Notes: a model not told the origin generated them from the sequence alone. A DNA stretch of 17,274 nucleotides from Clostridia bacterium (GCA_030526935.1 JAUNBY010000023.1:1-17274); one strand, 5' to 3'; positions 1 to 7,605 are shown, numbered from the stretch's first letter. Made by a program: numbers and translations.

Positions 1-12
1 CCTTTGGGGCGA

Positions 13-43
13 GGGCGGAAAATATCCATAAAGATATCCGCCC
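13..43. other. hairpin downstream of the GntR gene
   Basis: GGGCGG (13-18) pairs with CCGCCC (38-43), and after a three-base bulge ATATC pairs with GATAT around a short loop. It sits 10 bases past the stop of the GntR gene, where a terminator for the long minus-strand operon would be expected. Neither side has a clear T-tract, so it may be a Rho-assisted end or an mRNA 3' stabilising stem instead of a standard intrinsic terminator. Confidence 0.4.
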
Positions 44-53
44 GTTAATTGCG

Positions 54-737
54 CTAAGCTTCGCGCGCCTTTTGGCTCGATTCCCTCTGCATGTGCAATA
101 TAGTGGCCAGCGATTCGTCGGTGTGGCGCTGTACGGCTTCGCGCACCTCGTCCTGCGTGCCGCTTTCAATGGCTTCGAGCATCGCCATGTGTTCCCTGAT
201 TGTCGAATCCTTTCGCCGGTCTGTTATGAAGGATGAGACGGGCATCGCGGTAAAGAAGTGCATGTAGTTGTTTATAAGCGTATCGAAGGTTTCGTTTTTT
301 ACATAGCCCACTATCTGGCGGTGAAAAGCTATGTCCAATTGCCAGAACCTGCCGACTTCATCGTCGGCGAGCCTCGCCTGACTGAGGCAATAATCGCGCA
401 TGGACGCTATGCAGCGCCTGGCCGCCGGGCTTTCCCGCTCGGCGTAAAGCGCGAGCGCGCAATAGGTTTCGACGGCGGAACGTATCTGATGAGCCAGGCG
501 CAAATCCTCCATCGTCGGCTTATGAAGCATGAAGCCCCGACTGGGCAGAATATCCACATACCGCTCCTGATGAAGCCTCATCACCGCGTCCCTTACCGGC
601 GTTCTTGAAACCGACAGCGAAGAGGCGACCTTCGTTTCGCTGTAAATGGTGTCGAAATCCAGCTCCCCCGCGAGAATCGCGTTTTTCAAATGCTCGTAAA
701 CCGAGCTTTGCAGCATCTTATAATCCAGTTCGATCAC
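54..737 (-). CDS. GntR-family regulator, FCD (FadR-type) subfamily
   Basis: DNA-binding transcription factor, probably the ligand-responsive repressor of the operon it ends. Residues about 10-72 form the winged helix-turn-helix, including the recognition segment SVSRTPVRDAVMRL and a wing near 63-70. Residues about 77-215 form the all-helical FCD ligand domain. Asp135, His139, His183 and His205 match the usual metal-binding positions of FCD proteins, which typically sense organic acids. It is the last gene of the run, 68 bases after the GarR-type gene. The start is uncertain. The GTG at 735-737 lies inside AGAGGTGATC, itself an extended match to the anti-Shine-Dalgarno. Ribosomes could instead start at the CTG at 726-728, which has ideal spacing and would shorten the protein by three residues. 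Family assignment is firm; the inducer is unknown. Confidence 0.93.
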   Translation of the reverse strand: MIELDYKMLQSSVYEHLKNAILAGELDFDTIYSETKVASSLSVSRTPVRDAVMRLHQERYVDILPSRGFMLHKPTMEDLRLAHQIRSAVETYCALALYAERESPAARRCIASMRDYCLSQARLADDEVGRFWQLDIAFHRQIVGYVKNETFDTLINNYMHFFTAMPVSSFITDRRKDSTIREHMAMLEAIESGTQDEVREAVQRHTDESLATILHMQRESSQKAREA

Positions 738-761
738 CTCTCAGAGGGATTATTAGTTTTA

Positions 762-791
762 CGGAGCCGGTACCGAAAGATACCGGCTCCG
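762..791. repeat. 11-bp perfect inverted repeat between garR-type gene and GntR gene
   Basis: CGGAGCCGGTA (762-772) and TACCGGCTCCG (781-791) form a perfect 11-bp stem with an 8-base loop. It lies just past the stop of the GarR-type gene and upstream of the GntR start. No T-tract follows in the minus direction (TAAAACTAATA follows instead), so it is a poor intrinsic terminator. It may stabilise the upstream mRNA 3' end, partly reduce readthrough into the regulator gene, or be a binding site. Its inner sequence contains CCGGTA, as does the tctC leader. Confidence 0.6.
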
Positions 792-805
792 ATTATATTG
801 ACGGT

Positions 806-1690
806 TTACCTGTGAAGCGTCTCTCCGGTCAGCTTCTCGTAGTATTTGAGCAGCGCGCTGTGGTCGCAGGTCGCGTTTCCGTCGCGGCGCAGTATCTTCA
901 TCATCTCCAGTACCGACTGGGTGAGCGGTATGGGGGAATTGACGGTACCCGCGGCGTCGACGACGTTGTTCAGATCCTTTATGTGCAGGTTGATGCGGAA
1001 TCCCGGCTTGAAATTCTGATCCATCATCATCGGAGCCTTGGCGTTCATGACGGTGGAACCTGCGAGTCCGCCCTTAATGGCTTCGAATATCTTCTCCGGC
1101 GCGACTCCTGCCTGCTGGCCGAGCGTGAGCGCTTCGGCCAGTCCCGCGATGTTTACCGCGACGACTATCTGATTGCAAAGCTTCGTCACGTTGCCCGCGC
1201 CTATATCGCCGCAGAGCACGACGGACGAACCCATCTTCTCGAGTACGGGCTTGAACCTGTCGAATACCTCCTGCTTGCCGCCGACCATGAAGGCCAGGGT
1301 TCCGTCGATGGCCTTGGGTTCGCCTCCGGATACGGGAGCGTCGAGCATTTCGATATTCTTCTTAGCAAGCTCCGCCGCAACCTCGCGGGAAGCTATGGGG
1401 TTTATAGACGAGCAATCTATGACGACCGCGCCCTCGCGAAGCGTCTCTATGGCCCCGCCTTCCTCAAGAAGCACCTGTTTGACCTGGGGAGAATTGGGCA
1501 CCATCGTTATAAGAAGATCCGCTATGGCGGCGACGTCTTTGATGCTCTTTCCCGCCGCGGCTCCGCAGGCGACGACTTCGGCCACGGCGTCGGAATTGAG
1601 GTCGTACACCGTAAGGTCGTATCCGGCCTTGAGAAGATTCTTGGCCATGGGCTTTCCCATTATTCCAAGTCCCACAAATCCTATTTTCAT
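806..1690 (-). CDS. garR: 2-hydroxy-3-oxopropionate (tartronate semialdehyde) reductase
   Basis: Cytoplasmic NAD(P)H-dependent enzyme reducing tartronate semialdehyde to D-glycerate, in the beta-hydroxyacid dehydrogenase family. The N-terminal Rossmann motif GFVGLGIMG covers residues 4-12. The substrate-binding stretch DAPVSGGEPKAIDGTLAFMV begins at 117, and the catalytic Lys170 sits in GAGNVTKLCNQ. Late segments such as GLAGSTVMNAKAP and FRINLHIKDL are strongly reminiscent of E. coli GarR. The SGGE motif argues against sulfolactaldehyde reductases (YihU type) of the same family. At 294 aa it is the usual length. An AGGAGG Shine-Dalgarno overlaps the stop of the transketolase C-subunit gene, so the two are co-transcribed. 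It would dispose of a C3 semialdehyde released by the upstream enzymes; glycerate then needs a kinase not encoded here. Confidence 0.93.
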   Translation of the reverse strand: MKIGFVGLGIMGKPMAKNLLKAGYDLTVYDLNSDAVAEVVACGAAAGKSIKDVAAIADLLITMVPNSPQVKQVLLEEGGAIETLREGAVVIDCSSINPIASREVAAELAKKNIEMLDAPVSGGEPKAIDGTLAFMVGGKQEVFDRFKPVLEKMGSSVVLCGDIGAGNVTKLCNQIVVAVNIAGLAEALTLGQQAGVAPEKIFEAIKGGLAGSTVMNAKAPMMMDQNFKPGFRINLHIKDLNNVVDAAGTVNSPIPLTQSVLEMMKILRRDGNATCDHSALLKYYEKLTGETLHR

Positions 1691-1699
1691 GATTTCCTC

Positions 1700-2647
1700 C
1701 TATGCCAGCTTTAAGGCGTCCTTCACTTTATCCGCGATGTCGCTTATCGCGAATCCGTATGCTTCGAGAAGCTGCTCGTAGTCGTTGGACGACGTGCCGT
1801 AGGTATCCTTTATGCCCATGACGCACACCGGAACGCGGCTTATCGCGGGAGCGCAGGCCAGCGTCTCGCAAACGGCGGAGCCTAAGCCCCCGTAAATATT
1901 CGCTTCCTCGAGCGTGACGGCGGCCTTTACGCCCTGCGCGTATTTTCTCACGCCTTCGACGTCGAGGGGCTTTATGGTATTGACGTTTATGACCCTGACA
2001 GATATTCCCTCGCCCTCGAGGAGCTTCGCGGCCTCCATAGCGCGGTAGACCATATAGCCCGTCGCGTATATGACGGCGTCGTCGCCCTCGCGCATGAGCC
2101 TCACCTTGCCAAATTCAAAAGGCGCGTCGACGTCGGTCACGACCGGCACGTCGTTGCGGTTGACGCGGATGTAGCAGGGGCCGGGGATATCGACCATAGC
2201 CCTGACCATCTTCGCGGTCTCTACGGCGTCGGCGGGGGAGAGCACCTTCATATTGGGAAGCGCCCTCATTATGGCTATATCGTCGACCGACTGATGCGTC
2301 TTGCCGTCGCCGTAATCGGAAAGCCCCGCGGAGGAGCCGCAGACCTTGACGTTCAAATTCGGTATGCAGACGGACGAGCGTATCTGGTCGTAGGCTCTGC
2401 CCGACGCGAACACCGCGAAGGTGCTCATAAAGGCTATATGGCCCGTGAGAGCCAGTCCCGCCGCGGTCGAGGCCATATTAGCTTCCGCGATTCCCATCTG
2501 GAAATAGCGCTCGGGGAACGCGTCGCCGAACATATTCGACATCGTGGACTTGCCCAGATCGGCTTCGAGCGCGACTATGCGGCCGTTTTCCCTTCCCGCG
2601 TCGAGAAGCGCCTGTCCGTATGCCTTGCGCATGTTCATCATATTCAT
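1700..2647 (-). CDS. transketolase, C-terminal subunit (pyrimidine-binding plus C-terminal domains)
   Basis: Second half of a split thiamine-diphosphate transketolase. Residues about 5-170 are the pyrimidine-binding domain, with the catalytic glutamate Glu55 in MGIAEANM and His118 in DGKTHQSVDD. Residues about 185-310 are the transketolase C-terminal domain. At 315 aa it matches split-transketolase C subunits. The ATG at 2645-2647 is preceded by GGAGG with a 7-base spacer and overlaps the stop of the N-subunit gene (ATGA), as expected for subunits made in equal amounts. Split transketolases of anaerobes often act in dedicated pathways such as apulose-4-phosphate or sulfosugar catabolism instead of the core pentose-phosphate pathway. 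The operon context here points to such a special donor. Confidence 0.95.
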   Translation of the reverse strand: MNMMNMRKAYGQALLDAGRENGRIVALEADLGKSTMSNMFGDAFPERYFQMGIAEANMASTAAGLALTGHIAFMSTFAVFASGRAYDQIRSSVCIPNLNVKVCGSSAGLSDYGDGKTHQSVDDIAIMRALPNMKVLSPADAVETAKMVRAMVDIPGPCYIRVNRNDVPVVTDVDAPFEFGKVRLMREGDDAVIYATGYMVYRAMEAAKLLEGEGISVRVINVNTIKPLDVEGVRKYAQGVKAAVTLEEANIYGGLGSAVCETLACAPAISRVPVCVMGIKDTYGTSSNDYEQLLEAYGFAISDIADKVKDALKLA

Positions 2648-3489
2648 TTTTCCGCCTCCCTGCGCATGTTTTCGACCATTTGCAAAGCCTGCGCGTACTG
2701 TTCCTCGTTCATCGCGGCGTTATGGAACTGCGCCTTGCCCTCGGCGAACGCGAAGCCCTTGCCCTTTATGGTATTGGCGATTATCATGGTCGGCTGTCCT
2801 TTTACGGTCTTAGCCTCGTCGAGCGCCGCCAATATCTGCGCGAAGTCGTGACCGTCTATCTCGATTACGTGCCAGCCGAACGCCGCCCATTTTTCGGCGA
2901 GGTTGCCGTTTGGAAGAACCTTATCAATCGCGTCGGTCGCCTGAACGTTGTTGCGGTCCAAAATGGCTAAGAGGTTATCGACCTTGAACGCCGCCGCCGC
3001 CATAGCCGCTTCCCAAATCTGCCCCTCGTCCAATTCTCCGTCGCCGACCACGCAGTAAACGCGCGATTCGCTGCCGTCGAGCCTGAGACCCAGCGCCATG
3101 CCAAGCGATACGGACAGCCCCTGTCCAAGAGAGCCTGTGACGGCCTCTATGCCAGGCGTTTTATCCATGTCCGGGTGTCCCTGAAGCGTGCCATGAAGGG
3201 TCTTTACGAGGCCCAGTTCCTTCCTGTCGAAGTAGCCCAGTTGCGCAAGGCACGCGTACTGCGCCAGAACCGCGTGTCCCTTTGAGAATATCAGCCTGTC
3301 GCGGCGCGGGTCTTTGGGGTCGTCGAACACGCGCATGTGTTTGAAGTAAAGCGCCGCCGTCACGTCGGCGATGGACGAGCTGCCGCCCAGATGCCCGGCT
3401 TTTCCCGGGGGGATCATTTCGAGTATGTCCGCGCGTATCTGAACCGCGCGCCTTTTCAGATCCCGTATTTCACCTTCGGAATAGTTCAT
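2644..3489 (-). CDS. transketolase, N-terminal (thiamine-diphosphate-binding) subunit
   Basis: First half of a split transketolase, 281 aa. The thiamine-diphosphate/metal motif runs from GDGE at 149-152 to the Asn pair at 180-181. His33 (GHLGGS), His72 (SKGHA), His105 (QGHPD) and TGSLGQGL at 118-125 are typical active-site elements. The chosen start is the ATG at 3487-3489, which has GGAGGG seven bases upstream. A longer frame from a TTG at 3505-3507 would place that Shine-Dalgarno inside the gene, so it is rejected. The gene begins 14 bases after the SDR stop and its own stop overlaps the C-subunit start. Together the subunits would move a two-carbon ketol unit from a ketose-type donor to an aldose phosphate. 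Confidence 0.95.
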   Translation of the reverse strand: MNYSEGEIRDLKRRAVQIRADILEMIPPGKAGHLGGSSSIADVTAALYFKHMRVFDDPKDPRRDRLIFSKGHAVLAQYACLAQLGYFDRKELGLVKTLHGTLQGHPDMDKTPGIEAVTGSLGQGLSVSLGMALGLRLDGSESRVYCVVGDGELDEGQIWEAAMAAAAFKVDNLLAILDRNNVQATDAIDKVLPNGNLAEKWAAFGWHVIEIDGHDFAQILAALDEAKTVKGQPTMIIANTIKGKGFAFAEGKAQFHNAAMNEEQYAQALQMVENMRREAEK

Positions 3490-3503
3490 ATATTTTCCCT
3501 CCG

Positions 3504-4256
3504 TCAATAACAGGTCACGCCGCCGTCAACGGGCAGCGCCACGCCGTTTATAAAGCCGGCTTCGTCGCTGGCCAGGTACAATACCGCGTTCGCCACGTCG
3601 TCGGACGTCGCGAGGCGTCCAAGCGGAACCTCGCCAAGGCGCTCCGCCTTGCGCTGGGGATCCTTGAAAAGAGTCTGCACGAGGGGCGTATCGACGGTGC
3701 TCGGATGAATCGAGTTGCAGCGTATGCCGTCCTTCGCGTAGCGCGAGGCAATGGCCTTTGTGAGCATAGTCACCGCGCCCTTTGAGGCGGTATAGGCCTC
3801 GGGCGTGTATTTATGGCCTATAAGCCCGCAAACGGACGAGGTGTTTATTATGGCGCCCCCGCCCTGTCTGCGCATCACGGGTATGGCGTATTTGCAGCCC
3901 AGGAAGGCGGAACCCGTGTTGACCTTCATCATGGTGCACCACTCGTCTATGGTCATCTCCTCCACGGGCTTTCTGATGTTTATGCCCGCGTTGTTGACCA
4001 GCACGTCGAGCCTGCCGCTTTTTTCAACCGCGCCCGAAACCGCGCGCTGCCAGTCGTCCTCGCTTGTGACGTCAACCTTATAGAAGTACGCCTCTATGCC
4101 CTTTTGAGCGAGCGCTTCGACGACCTGAACGCCTGCCTGTTCATTCAAGTCGAGTATATATACCGTCGCCCCGTTTTCGCCCAGCTTTTCGGCCATGGCG
4201 CTTCCGAGGCCGCCGGCGGCGCCGGTTATCATTATGACCTTTCCCTTGACGTTCAT
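3504..4256 (-). CDS. SDR-family NAD(P)-dependent oxidoreductase
   Basis: Classical short-chain dehydrogenase, 250 aa. The cofactor motif TGAAGGLG covers 11-18, NNAG 88-91, and Asn113 is in the KVNTGSAF stretch. The catalytic Ser141, Tyr155 and Lys159 fall in NTSSVCG and YTASK. Asp36 at the end of beta-strand 2 (YILDLN) favours NAD(H) over NADP(H). The C-terminal GVALPVDGG is the usual SDR ending. Substrate cannot be read from the family. The position between an acid transporter and a split transketolase suggests it oxidises a secondary alcohol of the imported compound to make a transketolase-cleavable keto group; this is inference. The start has an AAGG about ten bases upstream and follows the tctA stop by 19 bases. 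Confidence 0.92.
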   Translation of the reverse strand: MNVKGKVIMITGAAGGLGSAMAEKLGENGATVYILDLNEQAGVQVVEALAQKGIEAYFYKVDVTSEDDWQRAVSGAVEKSGRLDVLVNNAGINIRKPVEEMTIDEWCTMMKVNTGSAFLGCKYAIPVMRRQGGGAIINTSSVCGLIGHKYTPEAYTASKGAVTMLTKAIASRYAKDGIRCNSIHPSTVDTPLVQTLFKDPQRKAERLGEVPLGRLATSDDVANAVLYLASDEAGFINGVALPVDGGVTCY

Positions 4257-4275
4257 TTAGTTGAGACCTTCTTTC

Positions 4276-5826
4276 TTATTGCGCCGAACCGTCTTCAGCT
4301 TCGGCCGGCGGCGTCCCGTGCCGCTTCGCGTCCTCCGCGCGGATGCTCTTGACGGTTTTAATGGCGCCGGAGATAAACGAGTAGAGCACTACCACTATCA
4401 AAACGTCGCCCAGTGCGCGCGAAAGGAGCGGGATTATGGAGCCTTGTCCCAGCGTCAGCGCCTGGCGGAAGCTGGTGTCGGCGGTGCCGCCGAGTATGAG
4501 ACCCAAAGTCACGGGCGCAAGCGGTATGCCGACCTTCCTGAGCACAAAGCCTATGACGCCAAAGACGAGCATGAGCTTTATGTCGAAAAGGCTCGAGCGC
4601 GAGGCGTAAGCGCCTACGACCGTCATGGCGACGATTATGGGCATAAGTATCTTGCGGTTGATTTTAAGAACGGATACCATGGGCTTCGTAAGAACGAGCG
4701 CCAGTATTATCATGACAAAGGCGCTCACGGCCAGCGTGATTCCTACGGTATACATGAAATCGGGGGTTTTTATCGTCAGCATGGGGCCGGGCTGTACGCC
4801 GTGCAGGTTGAGCGCGGCCAGGAACATCGCGGCCTGGGTGCTTCCGGGTATGGCGAGGGTCAGCATGGGTATCATGGCTCCGGGGATGCAGGCGTTGTTA
4901 GCCGTCTCGGAGCAGGACAGTCCCTCGAAGCTTCCCTTGCCGAAAAGCTGGCGCATCTTGCTGCGGGACTTTCCTATGGAATAGGACATCCACGCGGCTA
5001 TGTCTTCGCCGGCTCCCGGTATCGCGCCTATGCCGCAACCTATGAGGCTCGAGCGCAGAACCGGCTTCATGAGCGATTTAAGTTCCGACTTGTCCGGGAG
5101 TATGGAACCCATTTCCGAGTTGACCTTGTAGGGGGTTTTATCCTGCAATACGCACAGAACCTCCGCGACGCCGAACATGCCTATGAGCGCGGGGATGAGC
5201 GTGACGCCGGCGGTCAACTGCTGCGTTATTATAAAGCGCGGGCTGTTGTATATGGCGTCCACGCCTATCATCGCGAAGAAGAATCCGAGGAAGCCGCCTA
5301 TCCAGCCCTTGAGGGGCGTGGAGTCCACCGACAGGTTTCCGCAGATGGTGATGCCGAAAAGCGACAGGAGGAAGGTTTCCCACTTGCCGAACTTCAGGGC
5401 TATGTTGTAAAGCACGGGGGTGGCGAGCATCATTAGTATACAGGAGATGAGCGTTCCCCAGAAGCTTGCGAACACGCCGCCGAACAGCGCTTTTCCGCCC
5501 TTGCCCTGTTTGGCGAGCGGGAAGCCGTCCAGCGCCGTAGCCGCCGCGTTGGGGGTTCCGGGGATGTTTAGCATAATGGCGGAGAAAAGCCCGCCTGAAA
5601 CCGCGCCCACGTATACGCCCAGCATAAACGCCACGGCGCTCGAGGTGGGCATGGTGTAGGTTATGTTTATCAAGAGCGCCAGGGCCATCGTTCCGGTCAG
5701 TCCGGGTATGGCGCCGACGACCAGTCCCAGCAACACGGCTCCGCCGATTATCAGCAGATTCCATCCCTGAAATACGCCGCCCGCCGCTTGCGCGAAATAG
5801 CCTAATTGCCTGAGTATATCATCCAT
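4276..5826 (-). CDS. tctA: tripartite tricarboxylate transporter, large permease TctA
   Basis: Large membrane subunit of a TTT-family secondary transporter that takes up carboxylates with a cation gradient after capture by TctC. At 516 aa it is the usual family length and is predicted to have about 11-12 membrane segments. Family hallmarks are GAIPGLTGTMALALL (about 38-52), NIPGTPNAAATALDGFP (87-103) and the internally repeated second half GAIPGAGEDIAAW. The conserved stretch CSETANNACIPGAMIPMLTL also fits. The start ATG has GAGGAGG upstream and follows the tctB stop by 18 bases. Substrate specificity lies mainly in TctC and cannot be read here; family members carry citrate, tartrate, sulfolactate, aromatic acids and others. 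Confidence 0.96.
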   Translation of the reverse strand: MDDILRQLGYFAQAAGGVFQGWNLLIIGGAVLLGLVVGAIPGLTGTMALALLINITYTMPTSSAVAFMLGVYVGAVSGGLFSAIMLNIPGTPNAAATALDGFPLAKQGKGGKALFGGVFASFWGTLISCILMMLATPVLYNIALKFGKWETFLLSLFGITICGNLSVDSTPLKGWIGGFLGFFFAMIGVDAIYNSPRFIITQQLTAGVTLIPALIGMFGVAEVLCVLQDKTPYKVNSEMGSILPDKSELKSLMKPVLRSSLIGCGIGAIPGAGEDIAAWMSYSIGKSRSKMRQLFGKGSFEGLSCSETANNACIPGAMIPMLTLAIPGSTQAAMFLAALNLHGVQPGPMLTIKTPDFMYTVGITLAVSAFVMIILALVLTKPMVSVLKINRKILMPIIVAMTVVGAYASRSSLFDIKLMLVFGVIGFVLRKVGIPLAPVTLGLILGGTADTSFRQALTLGQGSIIPLLSRALGDVLIVVVLYSFISGAIKTVKSIRAEDAKRHGTPPAEAEDGSAQ

Positions 5827-5844
5827 ATTCCGTCCTCCTCACTG

Positions 5845-6333
5845 CTACGGCAGCGTTATGCTGAATCCATAGCGGAATGCGTAATAAACCGCGACAGACG
5901 CGACGACCGCGATGATTATCGCGCTGTACCAATGCTTGCAGGCGCGCAGGTAAAAGAAATTCGCGGCTAAGTAAATGCTGGTCGCGGCGATGAAATGTAT
6001 CCGTCCGAGAAGCACGTATATGTATATCGCCATCATGCCCAGCAATATCAAAACGCGAATGGTGCGATCGTCCTTTATAAAGCTTTTGAGGTACGCGCCG
6101 TTCAGCACTTCCTTCAGTTCCCCGATTCCACCCGACCTTATTCCGATGATCGAAAGTATCCCACCCAGCGCGGTTATGACCACGCCTATAATCAGCGGGA
6201 AGAAGCCGGGCGCGTCGATGAAAGTGTTGTATATCCTCATCGACAGCGAATCGACGATTATATAGACGCCCAACGCCACAAGGAAAATACCTACGACAAA
6301 ATCCTTCGCGGAGTTTCTTTTCTTTTCCTCCAT
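5845..6333 (-). CDS. tctB: tripartite tricarboxylate transporter, small permease TctB
   Basis: Small membrane subunit of the same TTT transporter, 162 aa with about four predicted membrane helices: roughly residues 12-32, 44-66, 87-115 and 125-155. The family has little sequence conservation, so the call rests on size, topology and position between tctC and tctA. The start chosen is the ATG at 6331-6333 because AAGGAG sits eight bases upstream; a GTG three codons earlier lies against that Shine-Dalgarno. The ribosome site lies directly after the terminator-like hairpin that separates this gene from tctC, so its expression probably depends on readthrough. Confidence 0.9.
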   Translation of the reverse strand: MEEKKRNSAKDFVVGIFLVALGVYIIVDSLSMRIYNTFIDAPGFFPLIIGVVITALGGILSIIGIRSGGIGELKEVLNGAYLKSFIKDDRTIRVLILLGMMAIYIYVLLGRIHFIAATSIYLAANFFYLRACKHWYSAIIIAVVASVAVYYAFRYGFSITLP

Positions 6334-6349
6334 TTGCGTCACTCCTTGT

Positions 6350-6389
6350 AAAAACGGGCGCCGCAGGCGCAGTATGTGCCTGCGACGCC
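6350..6389 (-). terminator. intrinsic terminator / attenuator between tctC and tctB
   Basis: Read on the minus strand, GGCGTCGCAGGC pairs with GCCTGCGGCGCC (12 pairs including one G-U) around a 9-base loop, followed by CG and five T residues (6350-6354). It lies 52 bases past the tctC stop and immediately before the tctB Shine-Dalgarno. This is the classic arrangement for making more binding protein than membrane subunits from one promoter. Leaky termination is inferred from the lack of an obvious second promoter for tctBA. Confidence 0.85.
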
Positions 6390-6441
6390 TCTAGTTAAAT
6401 CAGCATACGTCGTAAAAGCGATTATCTTCGGTCAACTTGCG

Positions 6442-7485
6442 TTATTGATAGTCGGCCACGGTCAGCTTGAGGGTATCCCAGTCGTACTCTTCGAGCGTCG
6501 GGATGCCGTAATCGGCGGGATTGCCCTCGCCCAGGCCGGCGTTGTAAAGCGTCCAGGAGTAGCCGGAGATGGAGTAGGACATGAACTGGTCGGCTTCCTC
6601 ACCGGTAAGGCCTATGATGGTATAGCCCTTGGAGGCGGCGAATTCCTTGACGGCTTCGGTCTCGATCGCGGCGTTGAAAGCCTCGGTCAGAGCGGCGACT
6701 ATCTCTTCGGGGGTGTCGCGGGGGATCATGATGGGCCAGGTTTCGTTCAGGTTCGGTATGCCCTCGGTGCCTTCAATCAGAGTGGTGACGGACGGGGTCG
6801 TGCCGCCGGTGAACTCAAAGGCGTCCGCGCAGGTCACGAATATGGGGGTGAGAAGTCCGGAATTGATGTAGTCGATGACGGCGGACAGGGAGGCCGCGCC
6901 AACCTGTACATCGCCCGCGATGGTGGCGACGCCGGCGTCGTTGCAGGAGCCGAACAGCGCGTACTGCGGGGCGGGCTGGCCAGCGGCGGCGGTGATGGCC
7001 TCAAACTGGGTGTGCGGGCCGTTGCCGTAAGCGCCGATGCCGAAGTTGTTGCCCTGCGCGAGGTAGGCGTACAGCTCTTCGACGGTGGTTATTCCGGAGG
7101 AAGGATTGGAGAAGACTACCGCGGGTCCGGAATAGGGATGGAAGGAGATCCAGTCGCCCCAGCCGGAGGTGGAATAGTTGTAGATCGGGTAGGACGAGAA
7201 TCCGCCCGTTCCGGTCGCGAAGAAGGTGTATCCATCGTGGGGCTGGCTGAGCACGTAGTCGCAGGCCACGGCGGAGTTCGCGCCTTCCATGTTGACGCAG
7301 TTGATGGTTTCGCCGAGGTATTCGGACATGGCCGCCACTACCGGGCGAACCGCGGTGTCGGTTCCGCCGCCGGCGCCGTAGCCGATGTAGACGGTGGGGG
7401 TTCCGTTGGGCCAGATCGCGGCGGACGCCGCGGCGCAGCTGAGTACCATCGTCAGGGCGAGCATCAGGGCAAAGAGTTTCTTCAT
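6442..7485 (-). CDS. tctC: tripartite tricarboxylate transporter substrate-binding protein TctC
   Basis: Extracytoplasmic solute receptor of the TTT transporter, first gene of the operon, 347 aa (slightly longer than the common 320). An N-terminal signal peptide (MKKLFALMLALTMVLS...) precedes the mature protein. Cys17 could serve as a lipobox cysteine (VLSC), which would anchor it to a Gram-positive membrane, but a signal-peptidase I site near AAASAA is equally plausible. The family ligand loop is visible as GYGAGGGTDTAVR (35-47), and a second ligand-loop region contains MEGANSAVA (66-74). The start has AGGAGG nine bases upstream. The leader carries a near-consensus promoter and candidate operators, and the gene is followed by an attenuator, consistent with high expression of the receptor. 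Confidence 0.94.
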   Translation of the reverse strand: MKKLFALMLALTMVLSCAAASAAIWPNGTPTVYIGYGAGGGTDTAVRPVVAAMSEYLGETINCVNMEGANSAVACDYVLSQPHDGYTFFATGTGGFSSYPIYNYSTSGWGDWISFHPYSGPAVVFSNPSSGITTVEELYAYLAQGNNFGIGAYGNGPHTQFEAITAAAGQPAPQYALFGSCNDAGVATIAGDVQVGAASLSAVIDYINSGLLTPIFVTCADAFEFTGGTTPSVTTLIEGTEGIPNLNETWPIMIPRDTPEEIVAALTEAFNAAIETEAVKEFAASKGYTIIGLTGEEADQFMSYSISGYSWTLYNAGLGEGNPADYGIPTLEEYDWDTLKLTVADYQ

Positions 7486-7508
7486 TGGTTGGTTCCTCCT
7501 TTTTATTC

Positions 7509-7520
7509 AGGCATATGCCT
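7509..7520. promoter_or_regulatory. 12-bp palindrome in the tctC leader
   Basis: AGGCATATGCCT is a perfect palindrome 24 bases upstream of the tctC start, within the transcribed leader just before the Shine-Dalgarno. A further imperfect inverted repeat, GGCA-T-CCGG...CCGG-TG-TGCC, lies at 7545-7567. Both could be regulator sites or leader mRNA structure; a protein cannot be assigned from sequence alone. Confidence 0.4.
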
Positions 7521-7550
7521 TTGAATCGCCTTTTGGCTCCGTCAGGCATC

Positions 7551-7560
7551 CGGTATCCCG
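7551..7560. promoter_or_regulatory. candidate operator CGGTATCCCG downstream of tctC promoter
   Basis: CGGTATCCCG differs at one base from the perfect palindrome CGGTATACCG at 11865-11874. It lies roughly +10 to +20 from the predicted tctC transcription start, a typical repressor position and similar to the 16-bp palindrome after the 15215 promoter. The GntR/FCD protein of this operon is a plausible ligand-responsive binder; this is inference. Confidence 0.45.
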
Positions 7561-7576
7561 GTGTGCCGATATTTTA

Positions 7577-7605
7577 ATTTTATATCTAATTCTCTCGATT
7601 GTCAA
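7577..7605 (-). promoter_or_regulatory. sigma-A promoter of the tctCBA-catabolic operon
   Basis: On the minus strand, TTGACA (7600-7605, perfect -35) is followed after exactly 17 bases by TAAAAT (7577-7582, five of six -10 matches). Transcription would begin near 7570, giving a leader of about 85 bases before tctC. It is the only strong promoter I find for the operon running down to the GntR gene. Confidence 0.85.

Noticed and set aside
605..1714. 369-codon plus-strand frame opposite the garR gene
   Set aside because: It is a shadow of a gene with full family motifs, has no family features of its own, and has no promoter or ribosome site.
2294..2851. Plus-strand frame spanning the junction of the split transketolase genes, considered as a sign of a frameshifted single gene
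   Set aside because: The two transketolase halves each have complete domains, a good ribosome site and an ATGA overlap, as in normal split transketolases. There is no evidence of a broken gene.
4261..5436. 391-codon open frame on the plus strand opposite tctA
   Set aside because: It mirrors the clear TctA gene, has no recognisable domain or ribosome site, and is low in hydrophobic structure. Long antisense frames are expected in GC-rich coding DNA.
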